The notes: a model not told the origin generated them from the sequence alone. DNA of 26,459 bases from CAZDGK01 sp964505035 (GCA_964505035.1 CAZDGK010000014.1:1-26459), one strand, 5' to 3'. Counted from the first letter of the stretch, positions 1 through 6,509 are shown. A program made the numbers and translations.

Positions 1-170
1 GCGCTGTCGGCTTCGGCGCTGTCGGCCTCGGCGCTGAAGGTGACGCTGATCGCGTATGGGTCGGCCGGGTCGTAGATGAACGAGCCCCGGACTGGTAACG
101 CGGTAGCGTCCGGCGCAACCAGCCGCAACGGTATCTCAACCTGGATCATTCGGGGGTCGATCGTCGTCAT
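1..170 (-). CDS. SsgA-like sporulation/cell-division regulator family protein (partial, N-terminal 56 residues)
   Basis: The reading frame starts at the ATG complementary to 168-170, preceded by a strong GGGAGGA Shine-Dalgarno sequence, and runs off the left edge. The visible residues include a YDPADPYAISVTF segment (about residues 33-45), which closely resembles the conserved YD-x-x-DPYAV-x-x-TF core near the N-terminus of SsgA-like proteins. In Streptomyces these small proteins help position the division septum and act in sporulation. The residues before it (IPLRLVAPDATALPVRGSF) also fit the family layout. The last visible residues repeat AEADS, probably a short linker variation. The promoter is TTGACC-N17-TAATAA at 216-244. 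SsgA-like proteins are mainly known from Actinobacteria, so the gene may have been acquired. The assignment rests on one motif in a fragment. Confidence 0.6.
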   Translation of the reverse strand, partial: MTTIDPRMIQVEIPLRLVAPDATALPVRGSFIYDPADPYAISVTFSAEADSAEADS

Positions 171-215
171 GACTCCTCCCTTTTGGGTGCGGTAAGGGAT
201 ACTTACTGGTGGGTA

Positions 216-244
216 TTATTACCATGGCCAATGACTCCGGTCAA
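216..244 (-). promoter_or_regulatory. Sigma-70-type promoter of the SsgA-like gene
   Basis: On the minus strand TTGACC (239-244) and TAATAA (216-221) are separated by 17 bp. The expected start near 209 gives a leader of about 40 nt containing the Shine-Dalgarno sequence. Confidence 0.6.
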
Positions 245-257
245 GCGAGTAGGCATG

Positions 258-263
258 TATAAT
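258..263 (+). promoter_or_regulatory. -10 element of a leaderless promoter for the first FemAB gene
   Basis: A perfect TATAAT ends 6 nt before the ATG at 270, so transcription should begin at or next to the start codon. No -35 box or Shine-Dalgarno sequence is visible. Confidence 0.6.
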
Positions 264-269
264 GGGCGC

Positions 270-1253
270 ATGCAATTGCTGGAATGGACTGACAAGGCGC
301 CTTGGGATGAGTATGTGGCTGGCCATGCCTGGGGTCACCCATTGCAGCTATGGGGTTGGGGCGAGGTAAAGCGCAGCAGCCGGTGGGTGCCGCACCGATT
401 GGTGCTGATGGACGGCGAGGCTTGGGTGGGGGCCGTGCAGGTATTGCTGTGGCCGATTCCGCGGATGGGGCGCTTTATCGCGTATGTGCCGCGTGGGCCA
501 GTGGTGGAGCCAGAGCATGCGGCAGAGCTGCTGCGGGCGCTGCAGGCATGGGCGCGGGAGCAGAACGCCCTATATTTGCGAGTGGAGCCGGCCTGGACCA
601 AGGCGATCCGGCCAAAGGGCTGGATGCAGGGCCGGCACAGTGTGCAATTGGCCCAGACATACACGATTGATCTGGCCAAGAGCGAGGATGAATTGCTCGA
701 GCCGATGGCTCGCAAGCACCGGCAATACATTCGCAAGGCCGAGCGAGATGGTGTGAGTATTGGGCGTGAGACCGCTGGCGATCTGGCGGCGATGTACGAG
801 CTATACCAGGAGACGGCTAGGCGGGCAGGGTTTGGGATCCATGGGCGTGAGTATTACGAGGGGCTGCTGAGGGAGCTGGGTGAGCGGAATTACCTGTATT
901 ATGCCCGGTACGAGGGCCGGCCGGTGGCTTTCTTGTGGCTGGCAGCGGCTGGACCGGTAGCGTATGAACTATACGGCGGCGTGAACGAGACGGGTCAGGA
1001 GCAAAAGGCCAACTACCTGCTGAAATGGCGGGCCATGACCGATATGAAGGCATTAGGTTGCCGAGTGTATGACTTTAATGGCCGGCTCAATGAGGGCGTG
1101 AGCCAATTTAAGCAGGGCTTTGGGCCGGATGAGACGGACTATGTCGGCACGTGGGACTACTCACTGAGCCGGGCGGGGTACTTGGTGTGGGAGCACCTGT
1201 GGCCGGTGGTGAAGGCGGTGGGCCGCCGGATGGCAAAAAGACGGCCCACGTAG
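270..1253 (+). CDS. FemA/FemB-family peptidoglycan bridge aminoacyltransferase
   Basis: A 327-residue protein of the FemAB/FmhB family, which transfers amino acids from aminoacyl-tRNA onto the lipid II stem peptide in the cytoplasm to build the interpeptide bridge. It has the twin GNAT-like layout: an early substrate segment (WVGAVQVLLWPIP, YVPRGPVV), a central MARKHRQYIRKAERDGV segment typical of FemAB (basic residues before a Gly-Val turn), and a C-terminal YDFNGRLNEGVSQFKQGFGP segment matching the family's YDF-x-G...FK-x-GFG signature. The ATG at 270 is chosen because residues before it are unrelated to the family and a TATAAT box lies directly upstream. A second paralogue lies at 4358-5401. 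The amino acid added cannot be read from sequence. Confidence 0.85.
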   Translation: MQLLEWTDKAPWDEYVAGHAWGHPLQLWGWGEVKRSSRWVPHRLVLMDGEAWVGAVQVLLWPIPRMGRFIAYVPRGPVVEPEHAAELLRALQAWAREQNALYLRVEPAWTKAIRPKGWMQGRHSVQLAQTYTIDLAKSEDELLEPMARKHRQYIRKAERDGVSIGRETAGDLAAMYELYQETARRAGFGIHGREYYEGLLRELGERNYLYYARYEGRPVAFLWLAAAGPVAYELYGGVNETGQEQKANYLLKWRAMTDMKALGCRVYDFNGRLNEGVSQFKQGFGPDETDYVGTWDYSLSRAGYLVWEHLWPVVKAVGRRMAKRRPT

Positions 1254-1276
1254 CCTAAATGCTGGCTAGTGGGCCG
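1242..1276 (-). terminator. Hairpin terminator of the 1286-1699 gene, overlapping the convergent FemAB stop
   Basis: The arms CGGCCCAC (1242-1249) and GTGGGCCG (1269-1276) are extended by TAGCC/GGCTA (1251-1255 and 1264-1268). On the minus strand the stem is followed by a T-rich run (GTCTTTTTG). The stem contains the TAG stop codon of the convergent FemAB gene. Confidence 0.7.
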
Positions 1277-1285
1277 GGAGTGTGG

Positions 1286-1699
1286 TCAGAAGCTGGGTCC
1301 GGTCAGCCGCCTGATCAGCTCGTCGATATCCGAGAAGCTGGACAGGATGCGGGCGAGGTCGCCACGGGGCAGTAGGAGGATGGCGATTCTGTCCAGGCCC
1401 TTCTGCTGGCCCTCGTTGACTTTGCCCATCAGGATCAGGGCGATCCATGAATCGTCGTTCATCCATGGCCCGATCAGGATGTTGGTTTCGGTGGTGCCGG
1501 CATTGCCGGCCAGTCCTCGCAGCATTAGCTCGAGGCTCACGTCCCACTCGTTGGTAGCCCGTTTGTCCTTGGTGTCGAACACCAGGCGGACGGTGGGGCT
1601 GCCTGACTGGTGGACGATCCGGAATCGGATCGGCTCGAAGCCGCGGGGCACGACCAGCCGGCCGTTGAGCACTTCTGATCTGGATTCGGTGCTTGTCAC
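1286..1699 (-). CDS. Hypothetical protein, 137 aa
   Basis: No family is recognised. The protein is soluble and mixed alpha/beta, with no signal peptide or membrane segment. It begins with a GTG codon (complement of 1697-1699) preceded by a good GGGAGG ribosome binding site and a TTGACC-N17-TACAGT promoter, and ends at a strong hairpin, so it is a self-contained transcription unit. The N-terminal half has alternating hydrophobic strands (IRFRIVHQ, VRLVFDTKD, WDVSLEL, TNILIGPWM, WIALILMG). The C-terminal third looks helical (LARILSSFSDIDELIRRL). The all-beta start followed by a helical end is compatible with a small binding domain, but no function is assigned. Confidence 0.7.
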   Translation of the reverse strand: MTSTESRSEVLNGRLVVPRGFEPIRFRIVHQSGSPTVRLVFDTKDKRATNEWDVSLELMLRGLAGNAGTTETNILIGPWMNDDSWIALILMGKVNEGQQKGLDRIAILLLPRGDLARILSSFSDIDELIRRLTGPSF

Positions 1700-1742
1700 T
1701 ACGAGCCTCCCTAGGCGATCGGATTGAGTGTGACAATGCTTA

Positions 1743-1771
1743 ACTGTACAATATTATGGCTAATTGGTCAA
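1743..1771 (-). promoter_or_regulatory. Sigma-70-type promoter of the 1286-1699 gene
   Basis: TTGACC (1766-1771) and TACAGT (1743-1748) on the minus strand are spaced by 17 bp. The -35 region directly abuts the tail of the upstream gene's terminator. Confidence 0.65.
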
Positions 1772-1781
1772 TTGATAAAGT

Positions 1782-1810
1782 GAGCCCGACTCCAATGCGG
1801 AGCCGGGCTC
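1782..1810 (-). terminator. Hairpin terminator of the 1823-2185 gene
   Basis: The arms GAGCCCG/CGGGCTC (1782-1788 and 1804-1810) and the inner CTCC/GGAG (1790-1793 and 1799-1802) are followed on the minus strand by TCACTTTATC. Confidence 0.7.
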
Positions 1811-1822
1811 GGGCGAGGCGCG

Positions 1823-2185
1823 TCAGGCGGTGATGCGCTGCACGCCTCCAGGGATGACCTCGTCGAGGAAGTCGGCCAGCTCGGCCGTGCTCTCGTGGTC
1901 AGTCTGGCCGTCGTCGCCGACCAGGCGTATCTGCACGATGACCGGCGGGTCGAGCGGCTGGCCGTCGTCGTAGAGGGCCTGGGCGGCCGTGACGACGTCG
2001 CTCGAGAAGCACTGCTGGTGGTTGAGGACATAGCCGGCCACGACGGCGCGGCTGTCTTCGGCAGTGTCGGTGACGATGGCCAGGGCCTGCTCATTGGTGA
2101 GCACGGCCTGGACCTGCTCGGTGGTGGGCTCGTGGCCGAGGCCGGCGAGCTTGACGACCAGGTCCATGATGTCGGTGTTCGACAT
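1823..2185 (-). CDS. Hypothetical acidic protein, 120 aa
   Basis: No family is recognised. It is a small, acidic, soluble protein: a helical N-terminal half (MDLVVKLAGLGHEPTTEQVQ, NEQALAIVTDTAEDSRAVVAG) and a strand (PPVIVQIRLVGDDG) before a C-terminal ELADFLDEVIPGGV helix. The ATG at 2183-2185 has a GGGAGC ribosome binding site and a TTGATT-N17-TACAAT promoter upstream. It has its own terminator, so it forms a monocistronic unit like its neighbour at 1286-1699. Codon choice is G/C-ending, with GAG and CAG, unlike the adjacent xth gene. Nothing in the sequence suggests enzymatic activity. Confidence 0.7.
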   Translation of the reverse strand: MSNTDIMDLVVKLAGLGHEPTTEQVQAVLTNEQALAIVTDTAEDSRAVVAGYVLNHQQCFSSDVVTAAQALYDDGQPLDPPVIVQIRLVGDDGQTDHESTAELADFLDEVIPGGVQRITA

Positions 2186-2229
2186 GATTGCTCCCTGTGG
2201 GATCGCCGGGTCGGTGCCCGGATTCGTGG

Positions 2230-2258
2230 ATTGTATAAGGATTTGAGCGATAAATCAA
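2230..2258 (-). promoter_or_regulatory. Sigma-70-type promoter of the 1823-2185 gene
   Basis: TTGATT (2253-2258) and TACAAT (2230-2235) on the minus strand are spaced by 17 bp, giving a leader of about 35-40 nt. Confidence 0.65.
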
Positions 2259-2289
2259 GAATCGGCCGGCCGGCTTGCGCTGGAACGAA

Positions 2290-3120
2290 CTAGAAGTCTA
2301 GCTCAAGGCTGATGGGGCAGTGGTCGGAGCCCATGATGGCGGCGTGGATCTGGGCCGATTTGATGTGCGACTTGAGGCTTGATGAAGCCAGAAAATAATC
2401 AATGCGCCAGCCGACGTTGTTGGCGCGGGCGTTGCCAAAATTGCTCCACCAGGAGTAGTGGCCGTTGCCCTGGGTGAAGAGGCGGAAGGTGTCGACGAAG
2501 CCGGCGTCCAGGAAATTCTGGAAGCCTTCGCGCTCTTCGAGCGTGTAGCCTTTTTTGCCCTCGTTGGGCTTGGGGCGGGCGAGGTCATCGGGGGTGTGGG
2601 CGACGTTGAGGTCGCCGCAGAAGATGACGGGTTTGGGCTTGCCCGAGCCGCCGTCGAGCGGGAACTGGCCGGTTTCGAGACCTTTGCAGTATTCGAGGAA
2701 GGCGGGGTCCCAGTGGTCGTGGCGGAGAGGGATGCGGCTGAGGTCGTCTTTGGCGTTGGGTGTGTAGACGGTGACGAGGTAGAAGTGCTCGAACTCGGCG
2801 GCCATGACGCGGCCCTCGGAATCGGGGTCGCCGTATTTGTCCTCGGTCATGGCGAACTTGGCCTTAATGGCGGCGGGCAGGTTGTGGCTGGTGGCGATGG
2901 GCTCGGTTTTGGAAAGGATGGCGGTGCCGGAGTAGCCGGGGCGGGTGGCCGAGTTGAGGTAGAGGTGGTAGCCGGGCTGACCGGGGTCGATTTGCTCGGG
3001 CTGAGCCTTGGTTTCTTGGAGGCAGAGGATGTCGGGGGATTCGGCGGCGATGAAGGGCGCGAAGAGGTCTTTGCGCACGACCGCGCGGATGCCGTTGACG
3101 TTCCAAGAGTAGAGTTTCAT
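2290..3120 (-). CDS. xth: Exodeoxyribonuclease III / AP endonuclease
   Basis: A 276-residue Mg-dependent endonuclease/exonuclease/phosphatase fold enzyme that cuts DNA at abasic sites and trims 3' blocked ends in base excision repair. All core motifs are present: SWNVNG at the N-terminus (Asn7), LQETK (Glu36, metal ligand), YTPN, GDLNVAHTPDDL (catalytic Asp and Asn), the GWRIDYF strand and the C-terminal GSDHCP with the catalytic Asp-His. Its length matches the ExoIII family. It begins at the ATG complementary to 3118-3120. The TACAAT at 3127-3132 lies only 6 nt upstream and there is no ribosome binding site, so the mRNA is probably leaderless. It is divergent from the P-loop kinase gene across 30 bp. 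Confidence 0.95.
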   Translation of the reverse strand: MKLYSWNVNGIRAVVRKDLFAPFIAAESPDILCLQETKAQPEQIDPGQPGYHLYLNSATRPGYSGTAILSKTEPIATSHNLPAAIKAKFAMTEDKYGDPDSEGRVMAAEFEHFYLVTVYTPNAKDDLSRIPLRHDHWDPAFLEYCKGLETGQFPLDGGSGKPKPVIFCGDLNVAHTPDDLARPKPNEGKKGYTLEEREGFQNFLDAGFVDTFRLFTQGNGHYSWWSNFGNARANNVGWRIDYFLASSSLKSHIKSAQIHAAIMGSDHCPISLELDF

Positions 3121-3126
3121 GAGGGT

Positions 3127-3143
3127 ATTGTAGCTGATATGCT
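3127..3143. promoter_or_regulatory. Divergent leaderless promoters for xth and the P-loop kinase
   Basis: The 30-bp gap holds two -10 boxes back to back: TACAAT on the minus strand (3127-3132) and TATGCT on the plus strand (3138-3143) with a TG extension. Each ends 6-7 nt from its start codon, and there is no room for separate -35 boxes outside the coding regions. Confidence 0.6.
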
Positions 3144-3150
3144 TACAGGT

Positions 3151-3669
3151 ATGAAGACGTTTTTGTATGTGCGGGGGCAGCCGGGTGTGGGCAAGATCAC
3201 GGTGGCACGTGAGCTAGAGCGCGATTTGGGTTGGCGGCTGTATTGGTTTCATGATTTGAAAAACGCGGTGTACAACATTGTGCAGGAACACCGAATTTCG
3301 CGGCTGATGGATGCCATAACGGGGCCGGTGGCGCGGCATTTGCTGGAGGCGGGGCACGACGTAATATACGTGCGGCCGTCGCCAGATGTGCAGACGGTAA
3401 ACGTGATGCGACAGGTGGTGGCGGAGTTTCCGGAGTACCGGTTTGTGGTGGTGCGGCTGGTGGCCGATTATGACACGCTGCTGGAGCGCGCGACGGGCCG
3501 GGTGGACCCGTACCGGATTACGACGAAGGATGATTTGGACGAATATTTGGCTGATAAAACCATGGCCGATCTGGACGACGAGGTAGTGGTGCCGACTGAG
3601 GGCCTGAGTGCTCGTGAGGTGGCCGAACAGGTGAAGCAGGCGCTAGAGATGGAAGTGGGGCGCCCGTAA
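3151..3669 (+). CDS. P-loop nucleotide kinase-like protein, 172 aa
   Basis: A small P-loop NTPase with a Walker A motif GQPGVGKIT at residues 9-17, directly after the first strand (MKTFLYVR). It resembles the adenylate/shikimate kinase and zeta-toxin-like group of small kinases in length and in placing the P-loop at the extreme N-terminus. VIYVRPSPD may correspond to the Walker B-like strand, and the ERATGRVDPYRITTKDD region to the Arg-rich lid. The substrate cannot be named. The ATG at 3151 is chosen over the one at 3139 because the extended -10 box TGaTATGCT would start transcription at about 3150, which would make the gene leaderless. Confidence 0.75.
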   Translation: MKTFLYVRGQPGVGKITVARELERDLGWRLYWFHDLKNAVYNIVQEHRISRLMDAITGPVARHLLEAGHDVIYVRPSPDVQTVNVMRQVVAEFPEYRFVVVRLVADYDTLLERATGRVDPYRITTKDDLDEYLADKTMADLDDEVVVPTEGLSAREVAEQVKQALEMEVGRP

Positions 3670-3694
3670 CAGGCCCCCAGGTGGTGACCAGCTA

Positions 3695-3758
3695 GTGTGT
3701 GCCAGATCGCCCAAAGCGACTGGAACACACGGGAAGGCGGTCGTCGCTTTGAGCGACC
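3695..3758 (+). other. Two tandem hairpins with complementary loops in the space after the kinase gene
   Basis: Hairpin 1 spans 3695-3730: GTGTGTGCCAG pairs with CTGGAACACAC with one mismatch, and TCGC/GCGA pair inside around a CCAAA loop. Hairpin 2 at 3743-3757 is GTCGC-TTTGA-GCGAC. The 14 bases at 3707-3720 are also complementary at 13 positions to 3743-3756, so the two hairpins could swap into one long-range pairing. It could be a 3' UTR element, a small RNA or a protein-binding site. No coding sequence or clear promoter is visible here. Confidence 0.5.
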
Positions 3759-3790
3759 AATTGGATATGATGCCGTGCTAGCCGAAAGAA

Positions 3791-3813
3791 AGGCCCCGCG
3801 ATGTGCGGGGCCT
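3791..3813 (-). terminator. Hairpin terminator of the 3829-4236 gene
   Basis: The perfect 9-bp arms AGGCCCCGC (3791-3799) and GCGGGGCCT (3805-3813) are followed on the minus strand by TTCTTTCGG. Confidence 0.75.
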
Positions 3814-3828
3814 AGGCGGCCGGATCGG

Positions 3829-4236
3829 TTAGTGCGTCCGGTCGCGCGGTGGGGATGAGGTGTCCAGCACGCGGGCCTGCAGCCCGTCGAGGGCGGCAGA
3901 CTGAGTGTTGAGCCGACGGGTGTCGAGCTCGATCTGGCGCTCCCCGAGCTCCAGCTGGATCCGCTGGAAGGCGATCTGGCGCCGCTGACGGCGGCTGAGA
4001 CCGCGAAGATCATCGGTTTCGCGGGTGGCCCTGGCCAGGTTCTCCCGAAGGATTTTCCAGGCGTAGGGCTGAGTGAACTCGTAGATGTCCTCGAGGTCGG
4101 GCTCCATGATGACCGCGATGAAGAGAATCGGGAGAACGGCCAGGATGGCGGCTCCCACGAGAAGCCAGCGGAGCAGGAACTCGAAGAAGCCGGCGACCGC
4201 GAGTGATACATCAACGACTGTGCGGTTGGAACTCAT
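3829..4236 (-). CDS. Small membrane-anchored coiled-coil protein, 135 aa
   Basis: No named family is recognised. Residues 10-44 are strongly hydrophobic (one long or two short transmembrane helices, with Arg23 in the middle). They are followed by an acidic stretch (EPDLEDIYEF) and then a charged, helical region of about residues 60-125 rich in Arg, Glu, Gln and Leu, which reads as a coiled coil (RRQRRQIAFQRIQLELGER). The start is the ATG complementary to 4234-4236, with an AAAGGA ribosome binding site. The TTGTAA-N17-TAGAAA promoter at 4282-4310 supports this start rather than an upstream in-frame ATG. It is probably an inner-membrane protein with a cytoplasmic helical tail. Confidence 0.7.
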   Translation of the reverse strand: MSSNRTVVDVSLAVAGFFEFLLRWLLVGAAILAVLPILFIAVIMEPDLEDIYEFTQPYAWKILRENLARATRETDDLRGLSRRQRRQIAFQRIQLELGERQIELDTRRLNTQSAALDGLQARVLDTSSPPRDRTH

Positions 4237-4281
4237 GCGGTGATCCTTTCTCTCGGGAACGAGGGACCGCAATGCACGATA

Positions 4282-4310
4282 TTTCTACACTGTTTTGCAG
4301 GTAATTACAA
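4282..4310 (-). promoter_or_regulatory. Sigma-70-type promoter of the 3829-4236 gene
   Basis: TTGTAA (4305-4310) and TAGAAA (4282-4287) on the minus strand are spaced by 17 bp. The match is weaker than at its neighbours, but the geometry is identical. Confidence 0.5.
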
Positions 4311-4342
4311 TAGCCGTGGCGAAGACGACTAGAGTTTTGCGC

Positions 4343-4348
4343 TACAAT
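4343..4348 (+). promoter_or_regulatory. -10 element for the second FemAB gene
   Basis: TACAAT ends 9 nt before the ATG at 4358, predicting a leader of about 0-3 nt. No -35 box is visible. Confidence 0.55.
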
Positions 4349-4357
4349 AGGTGGAAG

Positions 4358-5401
4358 ATGAGACGCGCGACCGAAGATGAATTGCAGCGGTGGGACGAGC
4401 TGGTAGCGGCTAATCCTGACGGTGGCAACGTGCTGCAGACAGTGGCCTGGGGCGACTTTAAGGCACGTTGGGGCTGGCGTCCGCAGCGGATGGTGTATGA
4501 GCTGGCGGACGGGAGGCAGGTGGCTGCGCAGTGGCTGGTGCGGAGCGTACCATTGCAGGGTGATGTATGGTATTGCCCCAAGGGGCCGGGCGTGACGGTG
4601 CCAGCAGACTACCAAGAGGTGGTGCGACAGACGCAGGAATTTGGCCTGGGCGGCGTGCTGGGGCGGCTCGAGAGTGAGGTGCCGGCATCAGAGCTGGCGG
4701 CTGAGCAATTGCACGAGCTGAGGCTGGTGCGGGCCAACCGAGACCCGGGTTCGAAGTCAACTATCTTTGTGAACCTGGCGCCGAGTGAGGAGGAGATCCT
4801 GGCAAGCTTTAACCAGACGGCGCGGCGCAATATTCGCAAGGCGCAGAGTGCTGGCGTGGAGGTGCGGCCGGTGGAGGCGACCGACGAGAACTTGGCCGTG
4901 ATGTACCAGCTGATGCAGGCGGTGGATGCGCGGGCGCATTATGGCTTGCGGCCGCGAGATTACTATCTGGACTATTGGCGGGCGCAGGTGGCGGCTGGGC
5001 AGGCGCAACTGTTCCTGGTGATGCACGAGGGTGAGTGCCTGAGTGGCATATTTGTGACCTACCTGGGCCAGCGGGGTTGGTACAAGGATGGCGGATCGTT
5101 TGATGCCAAGCGAGAGCTACAACCGTCGTATCTGATGCAGTGGGAAGTGATGCGGTGGCTGAAGGGCAAGGGGGTGACGAGCTACGACATGATGGGCGTG
5201 CCGAACCCAGACCAATTGGGGACTGGCGACCCACGCGAGAGCTTGTATGAGTTTAAGCGGAAGTTTAATCCGGAGATCACGGAGTTTGTGGGGTGCTGGG
5301 ACGTGCCGCTGAACTCAACTCGCTACCGCTTCTGGCGGACGTTTGGTGAGCGTGTGGCGAGTAAGCTAGCCAACCGGTCACCCGAGCGGTTCTTGTATTA
5401 A
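4358..5401 (+). CDS. FemA/FemB-family peptidoglycan bridge aminoacyltransferase (second copy)
   Basis: A 347-residue paralogue of the gene at 270-1253, with the same architecture. It has a VAWGDFKARWGWRPQR substrate segment near the N-terminus, FNQTARRNIRKAQSAGVEV as the FemAB basic helix, and the C-terminal SYDMMGVPNPDQ...LYEFKRKFNPEITEFVGCWD signature. It would act on lipid II at the cytoplasmic membrane face. Two copies with different substrate segments suggest successive additions to the interpeptide bridge, as with FemA and FemB of staphylococci (inference). The ATG at 4358 is preferred over the upstream codon at 4295 because the TACAAT box lies between them. The two FemAB genes are not in one operon: four genes lie between them. 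Confidence 0.85.
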   Translation: MRRATEDELQRWDELVAANPDGGNVLQTVAWGDFKARWGWRPQRMVYELADGRQVAAQWLVRSVPLQGDVWYCPKGPGVTVPADYQEVVRQTQEFGLGGVLGRLESEVPASELAAEQLHELRLVRANRDPGSKSTIFVNLAPSEEEILASFNQTARRNIRKAQSAGVEVRPVEATDENLAVMYQLMQAVDARAHYGLRPRDYYLDYWRAQVAAGQAQLFLVMHEGECLSGIFVTYLGQRGWYKDGGSFDAKRELQPSYLMQWEVMRWLKGKGVTSYDMMGVPNPDQLGTGDPRESLYEFKRKFNPEITEFVGCWDVPLNSTRYRFWRTFGERVASKLANRSPERFLY

Positions 5402-5419
5402 ATTTGGCCAGACGAATAG

Positions 5420-5449
5420 GCGCCCCAAGGCTGATGTGCCAAGGGGCGC
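5420..5449 (-). terminator. Probable hairpin terminator of the 5457-5780 gene
   Basis: The arms GCGCCCC (5420-5426) and GGGGCGC (5443-5449) enclose an inner GGC/GCC stem. The T-run on the minus side is poor, so efficiency is uncertain. It also lies just after the convergent FemAB stop and may serve both genes. Confidence 0.5.
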
Positions 5450-5456
5450 GGCCGCA

Positions 5457-5780
5457 CTAGGCGGCGAGGGTGTAGACGACGAGGCTCGAGTCCGAGTCGG
5501 GAACGGAGGTGATGGTACCCTCGTCCTCGAGCTCCAGCAGAGCCGCGTCGATGAGGCGGGGTTCGTCTTCGGCCGCGAGCACGTCCGCGATATCGGCGCG
5601 TGACAGCGCGCCTTCCGCGAGAGCGATGCAGATGTGCTGCTTGGTGCGGTTGATGGCCTGCTTGAACTGGGCGCGGACGTGGCTGTTGCGGCGGCCGCGA
5701 GCGAACACGGCCCAGATGATGCCGCCTACCACAGCCACGATGACGAGGCCGACGACGATCTTGAGTATGAGCATTGTCAT
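5457..5780 (-). CDS. Small single-pass membrane protein with helical cytoplasmic domain, 107 aa
   Basis: No family name is certain. Residues 3-26 form a transmembrane helix (ILKIVVGLVIVAVVGGIIWAV), followed by a basic stop-transfer segment RGRRN and an 80-residue soluble domain. Part of the domain (EGALSRADIADVLAAEDEPRLIDAALLELEDEGTITSV) reads like a winged-helix unit, with a helix-turn-helix followed by a beta hairpin, but DNA binding is not established. The start is the ATG complementary to 5778-5780, with an AAAGG ribosome binding site. A TTGCCT-N17-TATAAT promoter lies upstream. Confidence 0.7.
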   Translation of the reverse strand: MTMLILKIVVGLVIVAVVGGIIWAVFARGRRNSHVRAQFKQAINRTKQHICIALAEGALSRADIADVLAAEDEPRLIDAALLELEDEGTITSVPDSDSSLVVYTLAA

Positions 5781-5842
5781 GGGCTGGCCTTTCGGATAGC
5801 GAGAATGTTCCGGTTGGCTTGACCGGGACACATGACTAGATA

Positions 5843-5871
5843 ATTATACAATATGCGGTGCTGGTAGGCAA
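5843..5871 (-). promoter_or_regulatory. Sigma-70-type promoter of the 5457-5780 gene
   Basis: TTGCCT (5866-5871) and a perfect TATAAT (5843-5848) on the minus strand are spaced by 17 bp. Confidence 0.7.
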
Positions 5872-5882
5872 GATATGAGAAA

Positions 5883-5906
5883 GCCCCCGGCTGATGCGCC
5901 GGGGGC
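5883..5906 (-). terminator. Hairpin terminator of the NUDIX gene
   Basis: The arms GCCCCCGGC (5883-5891) and GCCGGGGGC (5898-5906) are followed on the minus strand by TTTCTCATATCTT. The tail overlaps the -35 box of the next promoter. Confidence 0.75.
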
Positions 5907-5922
5907 GGGGTTGAGGACTGGG

Positions 5923-6465
5923 TTAGAACCAGTCGGGGTGGGTCAGGTGGAGCTTGAGCAGGTTGAGTCGGACACTTTCGGTGATCGGACTCAGTTGCTC
6001 GAGCTCGGCCAGTGTGACCCAGCGCCACTCGAGGCACTTGTGCGGCTCCTTGATCTGGGGCTCACCGTCAAACCGGTAGGTGATGAAGGTGTGCGAGAGC
6101 CAGTGCTCGACGACCGTGGTGCCCTGGTAGATGAGATGCTGAATGGAGAAGAGCTCCTCTAGGCTGTCCCAGTCGACGACGAGACCGTGTTCCTCGAAGA
6201 TCTCGCGGGTGCAGACGTCCTCGAGGAGCTCGCCGAACTCGACGCCGCCGCCGGGGAAATCCCAGCAGAACGGTTCATTGCGGACGCCGGGAAGGCCGAG
6301 CTCGTCGTTGCGCTGCTGGCCACGCTTGTGTACCAGGACGCGCAGCTTGCTGCCGCGGCGGCGTTGCTGATTGACGACGATAAGGCCGACACCGATGCCG
6401 GGGTAGTCCTTGCCGGTGCGGTCGCCGAAGTCCTCGCCCTCTTGGTCTTCTTTGAGCTTGTCCAT
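5923..6465 (-). CDS. NUDIX hydrolase, 180 aa
   Basis: Nudix enzymes cleave nucleoside diphosphates linked to another group, often as housecleaning enzymes. A complete Nudix box lies at residues 73-95: G-x5-E (G73 to E79), seven residues, then REIFEEHG (R87 E88, E91 E92, G94), so the metal-binding glutamates are intact. Strands flank the box (GVGLIVVNQ before it, WLSHTFITYRF after it). A C-terminal WRWVTLAEL motif is common in ADP-sugar or MutT-like members, but the substrate is not readable. A charged N-terminal extension (about 20 residues) precedes the fold. The start at 6463-6465 has an AAAGGA ribosome binding site and a TTGCCT-N17-TATAAA promoter. Confidence 0.92.
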   Translation of the reverse strand: MDKLKEDQEGEDFGDRTGKDYPGIGVGLIVVNQQRRRGSKLRVLVHKRGQQRNDELGLPGVRNEPFCWDFPGGGVEFGELLEDVCTREIFEEHGLVVDWDSLEELFSIQHLIYQGTTVVEHWLSHTFITYRFDGEPQIKEPHKCLEWRWVTLAELEQLSPITESVRLNLLKLHLTHPDWF

Positions 6466-6509
6466 GGACGCTATTCCTTTCGGTGGTCGGGAGCGTCATG
6501 ACGAGTGCG

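Noticed and set aside
2458..3150. Long plus-strand open frame opposite xth, in frame with the kinase gene
   Set aside because: Its translation is a low-complexity Gly/Val/Glu-rich mirror of the xth codons. The kinase family similarity begins only at the ATG at 3151, which has its own -10 box.
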